Shown: positions 47,590 to 58,621 of the stretch, piece after piece
Position numbering within the stretch: the stretch's first letter is position 1
Layout: each line of letters begins with the position of its first letter
Assembly: GCF_020520425.1 (NCBI RefSeq)
Contig: NC_079487.1
Location: 130,098,385 to 130,162,384, forward strand
Length of the DNA: 64,000 nt
From: Spinacia oleracea
Taxonomy: Eukaryota; Streptophyta; Magnoliopsida; Caryophyllales; Amaranthaceae
Direction of reading: 5' to 3'
Translations under genes and position numbers: made by a program
Notes under the pieces: model-generated
Databases searched by the model: none
Seen by the model: only the letters and a program-made list of their open reading frames with translations
Told to the model about the DNA's origin: nothing

Positions 47590-48639
47590 TTGGCTAACGT
47601 CATTCTTTTAATACATCCCTATTCTATAAGAAAACTAATGAGATTATTTTTGTAAATGCATTTTTGGTGTCCCTCTATAAAATAGTCTAAAATATCCTCC
47701 ATAACTTCAACATTAAATTGAGTTAATTGAAAAAGATGATTGTTTTATGACATTGAATTTAATTAATTTTAAAAATCGATTATTTAATGAAAATCACAAA
47801 TTAAGAAAGTCTAATGCAAATCATGGATTGAATCATGCAATCTTTAAAAAGACATAAAATGAAATGAGCCGATCATGTTTAATATTACTTAATAATTATA
47901 TTGACATTAATTGTAAAATAAAATTTAAAGGCATAAAAGATAAATAGTTAATTAGTCAATCAGATTTAGACACAACAAACAAAAAGTCAAAAAAAAAATT
48001 AGAAAAAAAAAATCGTAATCAAACACTTAATCACAACCAAATATGCTCCTTAATAATCACATAATTTACAAGCTTTTCTATAAGGATTGGTGTCATATAA
48101 GTTAAGCAACGAAACCAATTAGTTAAATAGTGGAAGCAATTAGTTAAACAATGGAATTAATTAATTAAGCATTGGAACCAATTGGTTAAGCAAAGCAACC
48201 AATTAGTTAATTAAGACATCAAAGCGGTCTTTTCGGTAAGACACGCTTACACAAAAGTTGTCGCACATAATTTATTTTTCCCTTTCAAATATTTTAATAT
48301 ACCTCATTTTTATATTGTCGCAAATAAATCATGCATATTTTTTTAACAAAATTCAATGAAACGAATAATTTTGATGAAAATACATCACCTAATAATTATG
48401 ATATCTACTTTTCTGTAGAGAAAGTTTGCGAATAATTTTTCTTACATAACATAATTTTGTGTTTTGTATCTTCACACGCATCGCTTACTTATAAAACTAG
48501 TAGTTTAAATAAGATCGTCTTATGAGTATGTAATAATTATACTAATTATTATTACACACTTTGTTATCAAATGCTTATACAAATTGAAAGTTACACTCTT
48601 ATTGTGAAAGAGTAATGTTAAGTTATAGGTTTCTTACCG
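47590..48639. other. Intergenic, AT-rich
   Basis: No gene was seen. A short run of AACCAATTAGTTAA-type phrases repeats five times at 48110-48215. Confidence 0.45.
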
Positions 48640-51540
48640 ATGAGGTCTTGGCTTAAGGGTTAAGACTGTGGATGTAATCCCCCGTAATTTTATTATATTT
48701 TAATTATATACTTTAACGTATATTTAATATATTTAAATGTAAATTTACGAATTTTAGAAATGAATATGTAATTGAAATATAATTATGTTATTACATTTTG
48801 AATATTTTAAATGATTTACGAAATCAAATGTATTTTTGAATTTTACGTTGAAACGGATTCGAATTTTGAAATCACGTTCTATTGGAATTAGAAAGCAAAT
48901 CCCGATTACTATTCCTAGCCCAATTGGGCAAAGCCCAAACCAACAAAACCCATATGACCATACTCCTTTCTCTTTTCTAATTCATGTAAAACAAAAAAAA
49001 AATAAAAAAACTAAAACCCTATTCTCTTTCTCCTTCCTCATTCACGTGAAAACCAAAAAAAAAAAAAAAAGGGAGAAAGCCCTCACGCAACTCAGCTCTC
49101 CTTCCCCCCGCTGCTCGCCGCCCAGCCGACCACCATCAACGGTAAATCCTCCTTCTCCTTCAAGCTCCTTCTCTTTCGCTCTTTCTTTCTTTTCTTTTCG
49201 TTCCTTTTTCCTCTGTTTTCGTAGCTTAGCTTGTCAATTTCGCAGCACCACCGCGCCCAGCCACCGTCGCCGTGAATTCCTGCCGCGCCCAGCCACCGTC
49301 GCCGGTGAACACCCCTGCCGTGAGCCACCGCCGTCCAGCCCTTCTCTCTCTCCTTAATCCTTGGTTATTTCTTAAACCCTAAGTAACTAATTATTTTAAA
49401 TTAAAGCTTGTTAATTTAGATTATGTTCTTAAATTAAATTTGTAATTTTTATGGTAAATATGATTTTCAGATTTGATGTTGAGATTAAAAAACGAATTAA
49501 TTTTCAGTTTTGATTAATTAAATATTGAGTTAGGGTTTATTCATGATGTATTAGTTTGAATTAAGTTTCTTGAATTAAAGTTAGGAGTTTTGTGATTTAA
49601 GTTATAAATTTCAGATTTTTGCAAATTATATAATAAAGTTATTAATTTTCAGATTATCAAATTACTTTGAAATATTAATTTGGATGGTTTAAAGTACGAA
49701 ATTCAAGGTTTTTATGAGTTTTAATCATGATAGGTTGAGTATGGATTATTGAATTGGTTGTTTTGAGATACTAGGAACGTAGATTGACCTTGGTGAAGCT
49801 TTTCAAATGAATTAATGTTGCTGAAAATTTAGAGTACGATGTTTGCAAAGTTTTCAACGAATTTCAATCACTGGTTCAATAACTATGATGCTAGGAAATC
49901 AAATGTTTAAGTTTTGATATTGGGGAGAGCTCTAAATATGTTTAGGATGCATTTAGAATGCTTTATTATGGTTACCAATGATTAGAAATTGATTGGTATT
50001 ACTCGTTGGTTGTTTTAGGCGGAGAATTCTCTTTAGGCGACTTTTGAAAGTGTTAAGGTGGCCTATCAGTTTGTTTACACAAGGTACGTACATACCTGTG
50101 TGCCTGGAATGTGTGCTAATTGTTGAAACCATGTTGAATCTTGTTGTTGAACTTGGTTATGTTAATATTATTGTGGAACTTGGTGATGTTGATATTATGG
50201 ACGAACTGGGTTATATTGAATGTGCAAGTTTAATACTGTTGGACAAACTTATTGAACTTATTTTGCACTATAAGAACTGTAACATGTTAGTATGGATGTT
50301 TGATACAAACATGTTGGTTGGGAACACTAGATTATTCTATATGATTGGGTTGGATCAATTGGTTGTTGTTCCCTTTCTATCTTTTCACTACTTTATAAGG
50401 GCGGAGGACCTTGTTTAGTAGGTTGAAACTTTATGCCCATATACAGGGTTGCTCATGGTTAAAGGAAAGGTTGGGTTAAGTTGGAATGAGTCTTGATTGA
50501 TGCTTTTATGATCACTTACTTAATTCCAAGATAAAAACAGTTGTGAACAAATGTGAATTGTCTGGCTTATGTAATGGTCGAGTCATAACGGAATCCCAAT
50601 TTGTAAATCATGTAAAGTGAAACTGAATAGCAATAGCTTTAGACTGTGCACGTCTGAAGTGACGGACAAACAGGAGTTGGGGTTCATGGTGGTAGCCCAT
50701 GGCCTTTTCTGGGACCGGATTGATCACCGTGTCCTATTTTTATTTAAACGTTCCTCGATATCGCAGGTCACTGAGGTTACGGAGTCGCGCCCGTACCTCG
50801 TCTTCCTTAGTGAAGACTTCTGGATGGTCAACTCGGTCCATTGTCTATTTCAACTAAAATAATGTTATGGTTATTAAGCCTAGCTTAGTCTAGTCAAGTA
50901 TAATCGTCAATTTATTATGTTTTGTCTGTCCTTACTTATACTTAGTAGTATCATGTTAGGGTTGTTGGTTTGATAGTATCATGCTAGGATTGTTGTTGTT
51001 TTAGTATGTAGTACTCAGCTTTGCTGATTACGTGCTTTGTTTGTGTGTGTTGATCATGGCTATGCCTTATTGATCCTGTGATGACCCATCTTTGGTGAGC
51101 AGTCTCTAAGGATCAATAAGCGTTGCCCATCTACAGGTTTGAAGATGATGCATCATTGGGATCGGGATTAGAGAGCTTGTAGTTCTATTCGGTTAATTAA
51201 GTGATTTAATTTGTTAACTTGGATTTGAAATTTGTCGTACTATTCGTATTTCCTTAATTCAGTTAATTGGTTTGGACCTAATATGTAATAGCTTATTTAT
51301 GAACCTAAAAGTTAGTTTATGTTTTCCGCTGCAAAATTCTGAATAAGCCGTAACGTTTTCACACGGGCGATAATACTTTGATAATTCCCTACAGTTATAT
51401 TTAAAAAGGGGTTATTTTAGAAAATGGGAATTGTCGGGGTGTTACAGTGGACCTGTGTAAAATAGGTCATGTTCGATTCCCTCTACCTCATTTGTAACTT
51501 TTATTGCCCTTGTGCAGTTGTGCCACATTCATACAAAAAA
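48640..51540 (+). mobile_element. SINE interrupted by an LTR insertion
   Basis: GAGGTCTTGGCTTAAGGGTT (box A-like) ends at 48672. The continuation after the inserted element, from 51452, has GGTCATGTTCGATTCCC (box B-like) and a weak A-rich tail near 51530. Without the insertion the two boxes would be about 40 bp apart, normal for a tRNA-derived SINE. Confidence 0.6.
48673..51446. mobile_element. Solo-LTR-like fossil of an LTR retrotransposon
   Basis: 2,774 bp bounded by TGTAATCCCCCG and CGGGGTGTTACA (TG...CA ends with short inverted termini). It is flanked by an identical 5-bp target duplication GTGGA (48668-48672 and 51447-51451). No protein domains of a retrotransposon were recognised and no second long repeat is present, so it reads as a solo LTR left by recombination. 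The family is not assigned; it has a long LTR. The intact target duplication and good ends suggest moderate age. Confidence 0.7.
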
Positions 51541-51779
51541 TTATATGGTTTGTGCTAATGTTATGACTTATGTTGGAGTAACAAATATGCTCTTATGAAT
51601 ATAACTCGGTCTTACACAAAACTTACTCCATTTTTAAGATCTTGTCACTAATCGAAGTATCCAATTTAAATTTATGTACTACAACGAGCTTATGTTATTA
51701 CCCGTACATTGTACAAAGTGGACTTCATTATATAACTAATTGTGTCTTGCAAAAGGAAATTTGTCCTTGAGAAAATGAT

Positions 51780-52495
51780 GATTTTTTTTGCAAGAATCAC
51801 CTACCCTAAGTATTTCCAATACAATTATGATGCCCTTCTCTTGAGAGGTAAATCTAATTTGTCTCTATAAATAAATGAGAGGAGGTGCAGATTACAAGAG
51901 GAGGGGTAAACCTAATTTGTCTCAATGTATAATCGAGAGGAGATGCAGACTACAAGAAAAATCAAAGTACATAGCATTTTTAATTAAATGTCCTACATTA
52001 GCTATCCAGTCAGCTGCCATCCCTTCTCGGTAGATGTGATTAATCTCCTAGTGACTGAAATGTCGATCGAAGGAGATTGTGGATATCGTCTATGATTGTT
52101 TGGAGCTTCCACGGTGTCTTCCATTTTCCTTTTGTATTGTTGACAACCAATAAGTTATCCCCTTCCAGATGAATGTAGGTGATGCCTCCTGAATTCCTTT
52201 TTGTAGTGTTATATATTGCTTATGCTAGGTAGATCGATGAGTCGTCGAGGTTGAAAGTTTTAGTTATGGTGGGTTCGCCGTTGGAGTCTCTGATGATGAT
52301 CTCTGCTGACAAATAGTTGTTTTTGCGGGAGCCGTCAAAATTAAATTTATGGAAACCCATTGGAGGGGAGTCCAAGAAACTAATGTTGGAAGTGGATGAG
52401 AATTTTGGCCAGAGAATGAAAAAGTGGTGGTGGTTGGTTTGGAAAACGGGTTGTCTGTGGCTTGACAGGAGTCTACGAACATACATGCATCCCAT
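51780..52495 (-). pseudogene. LINE 3' end remnant with RNase H domain
   Basis: The minus strand encodes part of an RVT_3-type RNase H as found in plant LINEs: SPPMGFHKFNFDGSRKNNYL, then AEIIIRDSNGEPTITKTF. A +1 or -1 shift near 52225 leads to AYAIYNTTKRNSGGITYIHL and EGDNLLVVNNTKGKWKTPW. The order FDG, then AE.YA, then EGDN is the RNase H core. Stops and the shift show it is dead. A near-duplicate stretch, GAGGTGCAGATTACAAGAGG, lies at 51880-51960, and an A-rich tail on the minus strand lies at about 51782. Confidence 0.75.
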
Positions 52496-52538
52496 TCATT
52501 TAATGAGAAGCAAGCACGTTGGAAAATCGTGATACGAG

Positions 52539-52700
52539 GGGTGAAAAAACAAAACGGGATACATTACATTTAGGGAGGGGAGAAAAAAACAAAAATCGGA
52601 ATACGTTACAATTGGGGAAGAAAAAAAAACAAAGCCCAATACATTACAATTGGGGAGGGGAAAAAGACAAAGCGCAATACATTACAATTGGGGAGGGGGT
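52539..52700 (+). repeat. Minisatellite, four units of about 40-46 bp
   Basis: AATACATTACAATTGGGGAG plus an A/G-rich spacer (AAAAAGACAAAGC) recurs four times with drift in the first unit. The open frame across it is due to the repeat and is not called. Confidence 0.85.
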
Positions 52701-53221
52701 GATTCAATCTTGTGACTTATTATATACAAGCCTTCAGTGCTTAACCAATAGACACGACTATAGCATAGTAATTTTATATTGGACATAGAGAAATAAACAA
52801 TTACAAAGTACGATTTAAGTCAAGGCTAAGCATCTTATGAAGAGGTGTGCGTTCGGTTTGGTAATGGTTAGGGTGTAGAAAATCGGTTTGACCAAAGAAA
52901 AGGATTGGGTTGGACAAGAAACAACCATACCAATCTCCGTGTGAAAAATAACAAAAAAAGTGTGTTTGGTAAACGACTTTTTCAGTCAGTTGACAAGTTG
53001 ACTTTTAAGCAAAAAAAGAAAAGTTGCTTCAAGTAGGGCTTTTGAACTTGTAAATAATACGAAGTATGTAGTATTCAACAACCAATTTTACCAAACATGT
53101 TTTTATTGTTTTAAGAAATGACAATTTTTATATCCCATAAGAAATAAAATAAAAATGTCAATACAAATAGTCACTCAAAACAACCAAGTGAACTCGCCAG
53201 TTTGACGGAAAAATGAGCAAT
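52701..53221. other. Intergenic, MITE-like phrases
   Basis: GTGTGCGTTCGGTTTGGTAA at 52846 and GTGTTTGGTAAACGACTTTT at 52970 resemble hAT-type MITE ends. Partners were not found. Confidence 0.35.
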
Positions 53222-53532
53222 CACTACAAAATTATGCATCAATTTGAGATGGATTTTGAGACGGATACAATAAACGTCTCAAATTTGAGACAGATTACTA
53301 AAATTTCGTGATCTAAATTAAAATTGAGATGGAATCGTATATGGAGTTTCAAAATTTTCGTCTCAAATTTGTAACGGATTTGCAAGAATTCCGTCTCGAA
53401 TTTTTTTGAGACGCCCTCTATAGAGACGCCCTACTTTCGTCTCAAATCCGTCTCTAAACATCATTTTAGAGACGGATTTGGACCATATAGAGACGAAATT
53501 TCTCGTGTCTATAAAACAATTATTTTGTAGTG
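53222..53532. mobile_element. 311-bp miniature CACTA element
   Basis: CACTACAAAATTAT and ATTATTTTGTAGTG are inverted ends, and AAT flanks both sides as a 3-bp target duplication. Subterminal GAGACGGATT/AATCCGTCTC motifs fill the body in both orientations. It is a different family from the CACTA at 5429, whose motif is GAGGGCGAAA. Confidence 0.9.
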
Positions 53533-54169
53533 AATATATAAGTTGTCATTTACAAGTGATTTTCTTTTATTTTCTCCACTTTTTTTTGTTTAGAAAAAGA
53601 CAATCTGTCATGTAAATTATTCCTCAAAAGTAGAATTTTTTTTTTTGACAATAACATCCACTATCTTAAATTCTTAATTAGACTTAAAAAACCTAGTTTC
53701 CATAAATAAAAGAAAAGTTTTCAACCAAAAATATAGTCTCTCACCTAAGATATTGCATTGATCATGATTAAGTGATTTGGTTAATTGCTTGTTGGAGTTA
53801 GAAAACTACAAACTCATCACCGTTTCAAATTCAAATGCATGATAAACTGAACCAAAAATTAGTATTATGTATACCACAAAATTTGCTCTATGAATCCCAT
53901 CTTTCCCATTATTATTCCATGGTAGATTTGGTAAGTCCTTTAATACACAAATCTTCCAAGATAACAATAGTGAAAAAAGTGATGGGCGCAATAAATTGCA
54001 TGGCAATATACCAAAAATAAACCCATTGGTCCTCAAAACCTTCCATAATGGGAATTTAAAAAGATTTCAAGGGCAAAAGCGTCATTTAAATTAAATTAGC
54101 TCAAAAATACAAAAAGATAGATTTGTAGAAGCATACGTTCTCCTTCTCCCTCCCCTAAAAATAAGAGTC

Positions 54170-55472
54170 CCACCTCACTCCCAATCCCACACATATTGTT
54201 TGTGTGCGCCTCCTCTTTCTCTCTCCGCCCTTTCAACCACCACCCACCACCTGCCAAACCACCACCTTTTCCCTCCCCTTGAACAGAGCATTACCCGGAA
54301 AACAAGGTGAAAATTAACAACTCTTTTGAAAGCAAAGAGGGAGGAAGGTGGTAGATTGCATGATCGACCATCAACAACTTCTTCTTTCTCTCTCTTTCTA
54401 CCCTTTGCCACCTTCCATCTTTTTTTTCCCTTCCTAATTCGCTTAATTGTTCTTCGCCACCAATCTCAAATTCTCAACCCTTTCCGCAGGTATGGAGTAA
54501 ATTAGTTTAATGTATATGTAATTTTCGCTCATTATAATCTCAATTGACATGTTCTTGATCATTAATGCTAAATTTTTGGTATTGTTATTGATCAAAATAT
54601 CAAATTCTGCGTTAAGAATTTCGTGATTATATAGTTTTTGCATATTTTTTGAGTTCATTAGTGTATGAGTAAAAATAAATCATTGGTTTTACCAAATTGT
54701 TAAGTTGTTGTGTAATTTGATAATTTATTCTGCATTTAATTCTCTGGTGAAGATTTTGTTTATGGGGTTCTGAGATTTCTCTCTTTTTTTTTGAACTGTG
54801 CAACAAAGGTGGTAGGTTGGCTAGCTTGACTTGTGGCAGACTTAGAATAAAATCAAAAAAGGGTTCAAAGGTTATGTCTTTTTCTTTGAATACCACTTTT
54901 TGTTTTTAAGGGATGGAAGTGTTTGTTTATGGAAAAAGTCACTTTTTTTGATTTTTACCATTGCTATGAATATGATCGTACTATTACTACTATGAATATG
55001 ATCATCCACTGTACTGTTTAGTTGGATTCCTAGTTTAGAAACATGTTCAATGGTTTAGTTGGATTCTTAGTTTAGAAACATTAGAAACATGTTGAATGGT
55101 TTATATGTTTGTCAGCTTTTACTCCATGTCAATGCTGATAAACTATCTGATTTCGTTACTCATTAGTCTGATTTCGCTCGAATATTACACTACAGGTTGA
55201 TTTGGTTCGAATATTACACTAATACAAGTAGCTTTTACATACATATCCAAGTAATCTAGGAAGGAGGGTGATGAAAAGAAAAGGCACAGCAAAAGGATTT
55301 TGTGACAAGTCTTATAAATTTGACTGTCTTCTTCTGTTATTACTTATTGGTCCATAATATTACCTTGAATTTGACATCTAAGGTTTGAATTTGACATCTA
55401 AGGTTTAGAAGACTAGTGTTGTTAGCCGTTGAGTTAATTCACTCACTTGTTTGTATACCTTTTAGGTAAAAC
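54170..55472 (+). other. Leader of the APD1-like gene with a 5' UTR intron
   Basis: A CT-rich leader from about 54170 ends at TTTCCGCAG (54489) before donor GTATGG. An acceptor, CCTTTTAG, ends at 55465, 7 nt before the ATG. The intron would be about 976 bp. The leader start is not fixed. Confidence 0.55.
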
Positions 55473-57133
55473 ATGGTGAGTTTACGAAGGCGAAAGCTTT
55501 TGGGGTTTTCTACTGGTATGATTTACTGCTGCGTTATTTGATTTCTACCTTCTCATTAATATCATACACATGCAGTCAAGACTTTGCAGTTGGTTTGTGT
55601 TGTGTCACATCGCAGGTGTACAACAGAATCCTGGCAGTGTACATCCTGTTCTTTTAGATGATCTGAATTTTCCTGCTGAGGATGTAAGTATTACAAGTTC
55701 TGATTACTGCATACTCGTTAATCTGATCTCAAATGTTTTAACAAGTTGAGTTACTGCATACAGTGTAGTTGGCAACATTCTGACCAGGTGAGTGGTCCAT
55801 CGGAAGAAGAAATTTGCCCGGTAAAAGTCACTGATTCGAGCCCTTCGAAAGATAAAGATGAGCATAACCAACCAAGTGTTTGTGGTTCAACTTCATCAAA
55901 AGATATGGATAGTCCGCCCATCAAAGGTTCGTATATTCTTTATCTACTATAAAATGACCTTAGCCTCAATAAATGCTAAAAATATAATGCACTGTTGTTG
56001 TAGAGCTAGAGGTGAAGCGCAGAAAGCAACACCGGAGAAGGGGAGTAAATAGTGAAGAGAATTCTGTGATGAGAGGTGTTTACTACAAGAATATGAAATG
56101 GCAAGCAGCGATAAAGGTTGACAAAAAACAAATTCATCTAGGGACTGTCAGCTCACAACAGGAAGCTGCACATTTATATGACAGGTTTGTGCATTATTTT
56201 GATAGAAATTTGAGGACGCTATAATTGCATTTTTATTATTGACTACATTAATAAGAATTGTCCAACTATATTTGCGTCAGTTGGTATCTCTCGCTTTCTT
56301 GATAAGCCCACATACAACATATGCACATACAACATATTTATAGTTGTTGTATACTGTACTAGTTTTTAGATTTCTCTACAGTTGTCTAATATTACATATT
56401 TCCAAATCACATGTCTAAGATATTTCTAGATACATCATTACTTGATTTTTTTTTTATTACATATCTAGATTTTTCTAGACTAACCCCTACTATATTTATT
56501 GACCATATAATTAACTTAATTAACTTCGAAAAGGGAATCAAATTTATGTAGGATTCTCCAGGATAATTCTACTTGAACTTATCAATGAGCTAAAGAAATG
56601 GTTTCTCTGACCTTTCTTCTCTCCGTAGGTTGATTGAGCTCGTTTTTATTAGGTTAACTATGGTTGTCCTTAACTCCCTAAGTATCATAGATAGCCCAGT
56701 AAATCTCCTACTAGGTCTCTTGGGTTTGTGTTTTAGCCTAAGCATTACAGATACTTTTCACCTGTAATGGTGCATACTGATGGACGACGAGGTTGATCTT
56801 TTGATATCACTGCTAAAGAAGCATTGTTGTTTTCCATGCAGAGCTGCATTTATGTGTGGGAGAGAGCCTAATTTCGAGCTTGAAGAGGAGGTGAAGCAAC
56901 AACTTAAGAAGCTAAAATGGGACGAATTTTTGTCAATGACACGCTCTGCTATAACTAACAAAAGTAACTATCTCTTCTCCTTATTTTACCCCTTTACCCA
57001 TTCTGCAACTTCTGATAATAACTTGTGTTAATTGGATGTTTCAGGAACAAGAAGAGGGCACAGCACAAGGAAAGTGGCGCCTTCGTTACATAATTCTGAT
57101 GGTGAAGGTGAACAAGGAACAGAGGGTTCCTAG
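55473..57133 (+). CDS. APD1: APD1-like AP2-domain protein
   Basis: Single-AP2-domain protein like Arabidopsis At4g13040, reported as APD1 and linked to salicylate-dependent defence. Exons are 55473-55515, 55616-55683, 55764-55926, 56004-56184, 56842-56963 and 57045-57133, giving 221 residues. The start MVSLRRRKLLGFSTG matches the MVSLRRRRLLG start of that family. The AP2-like core from about residue 115 is RGVYYKNMKWQAAIKVDKKQ, then IHLGTVSSQQEAAHLYDRAA. It is followed by FMCGREPNFELEEEVKQQLK. A basic KRRKQHRRR before the domain may be a nuclear signal. Exon 3 may instead start at 55788, after GACCAG, making the product 213 residues. The last exon is the least certain. Confidence 0.9.
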
Positions 57134-58020
57134 GCTTGAGGCTTCTGACAATGTAGATTTAGGTACATCCAGATTCGGGGAAGAGAATTCGCCGATGACC
57201 ATATATTCTCTCGGTTCATCAGCTTGTGAAGGTCCTCTGTTATGGCGGATAGAACTTACATCCGCTGCCAAGCATAGCTAGAATTTACTAGTATTATACG
57301 GTTATTGACTTTTACCAGCATTATTGGTGATTCAATTGAAATGTATTTAGATCACTTCATAGATTTTTTTTTCTTTTTCCTTTTTTTTCCCGGCTGAATT
57401 AGAAAATACGAGTAAGAAAAAGGGGTTGAACGTCTAAAGTCAGCAAAAAATTAAATTAAATAAATGTAAATAATCTATAACAAGTACTGTAAGAGTATCA
57501 AAATCCCTCTCTGTTCTGTTTCAGCAAATAGAAAGTACAGTAGGAAAAGCAGACTGCAACAATGTCAATCACCCAATTAAGGGAACTACAGATGAACAGA
57601 CCAACACTAACCAGTGACAGTTGCATTCTTCTTTTCAGTTGTCATTAACTTTCAGCTTCGAGATACGGAGTAGTACTTCTATCAACGTCTTCAACGAAGC
57701 AAGAGAAAACAATCAACTTACTCAATACTCAGTAATTACAGAGTTAGAGTCACTAACTCACTACACACTATCTGTCTTAAAATAGTGATTAGTGCCATGT
57801 TAGAATGTTGTATGTGACATTCTAGCTGAATGTACCCTTCCGCTTGTGTTTGAAGAAGATTCTTTCGAACAAATCAAACAGGAAGAGGCGGAAAATTGAA
57901 TCAAGTCAAAAGCTTGGTTACCATAATTGAAGTATTCATGCAGCTAAAAATGCAAACATTCTGCACATTAGCACAGGCATGATTGTCTTGTCTTCGATCA
58001 AGTACCATTGTAGATTACTT
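57134..58020. other. Convergent 3' regions of APD1-like and ICMT
   Basis: No gene was seen. An open stretch at 57036-57281 overlaps the last APD1 exon in another frame and is not called. Confidence 0.45.
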
Positions 58021-58620
58021 CTATTTCACAAACGGTATGCCTGAAGGTACCCTCTGTGCATAACGTCCATATTCATTACCAAAAAAGCGCCTCAAGTAAT
58101 TCTCTTCATATGGTATCCGTCCAGCAAAGAAACGCCAAACTACTAAGGCAAATGCAACTGTTGATATGGGGTTGATGAGAATAATCTGAGTACCCACTGA
58201 CCAAATAAGAAAGCCACAATATCCAGGATGCCGGACAAAACTATAGATACCATCGGTTACCAGATTATGATGCTCTTCATGGTGTATTTTAATGAGATGT
58301 GTGAAGGCCCTTCCAGCTGTCAGGATCGCCATTTTTCGTATAATTTCGCCAATCAAAACCAATGCGAGACCCAAATTGCTTAACCATGAATACTCCTTTA
58401 ACCCAGGAAAGAATAAATATTCGACCAAGTATTCCAGCAGCGAGAAAAGCATGGCAAGTACATAGTGCTTGCTTATCAAGAGAGAATTGAGGGTCACATT
58501 CTTTTTCCCATGAATAGTGACGGCTAGAAAATATTCAGAAGTGTGAAAGAAGCAGATAGCTAAAAACATTTCTGATAACTGCCTGCCAGCAGTATTGTAG
58601 AACATATCCATGATTGGCAT
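58021..58620 (-). CDS. ICMT: Isoprenylcysteine carboxyl methyltransferase (ICMT/STE14)
   Basis: Endoplasmic-reticulum membrane enzyme that methylates the carboxyl group of farnesylated or geranylgeranylated cysteine, the last step of CaaX processing; in plants it tempers ABA signalling. One coding exon, 199 residues; Arabidopsis STE14 proteins have about 197. Several membrane spans are seen (MFLAICFFHTSEYFLAV, YVLAMLFSLLEYLVEYLFF, LGLALVLIGEIIRKMAIL, LIWSVGTQIILINPIST). The methyltransferase signature GIYSFVRHPGYCGFLIWSVG carries the SAM-binding RHPGY.G. It is followed by FFAGRIPYEENYLRRFFG, with the ..R..YEE..L...FG motif. The start MPIMDMFYNTAGRQLS follows a splice acceptor (TTTACAG before GATG), so the leader is probably spliced. 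Confidence 0.95.
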   Translation of the reverse strand: MPIMDMFYNTAGRQLSEMFLAICFFHTSEYFLAVTIHGKKNVTLNSLLISKHYVLAMLFSLLEYLVEYLFFPGLKEYSWLSNLGLALVLIGEIIRKMAILTAGRAFTHLIKIHHEEHHNLVTDGIYSFVRHPGYCGFLIWSVGTQIILINPISTVAFALVVWRFFAGRIPYEENYLRRFFGNEYGRYAQRVPSGIPFVK

Positions 58621-58621
58621 C

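Noticed and set aside
48836-49357. 173-codon frame with Ser/Pro/Phe-rich product
   Set aside because: It lies inside the solo-LTR-like element in a pyrimidine-rich leader-like tract and has no domain.
49993-50418. 141-codon frame with repeated VELGYV phrases
   Set aside because: It lies within the same element, and its short internal repeats explain the open frame. No known domain.
52519-52788. 89-codon frame
   Set aside because: Product of the minisatellite at 52539-52700.
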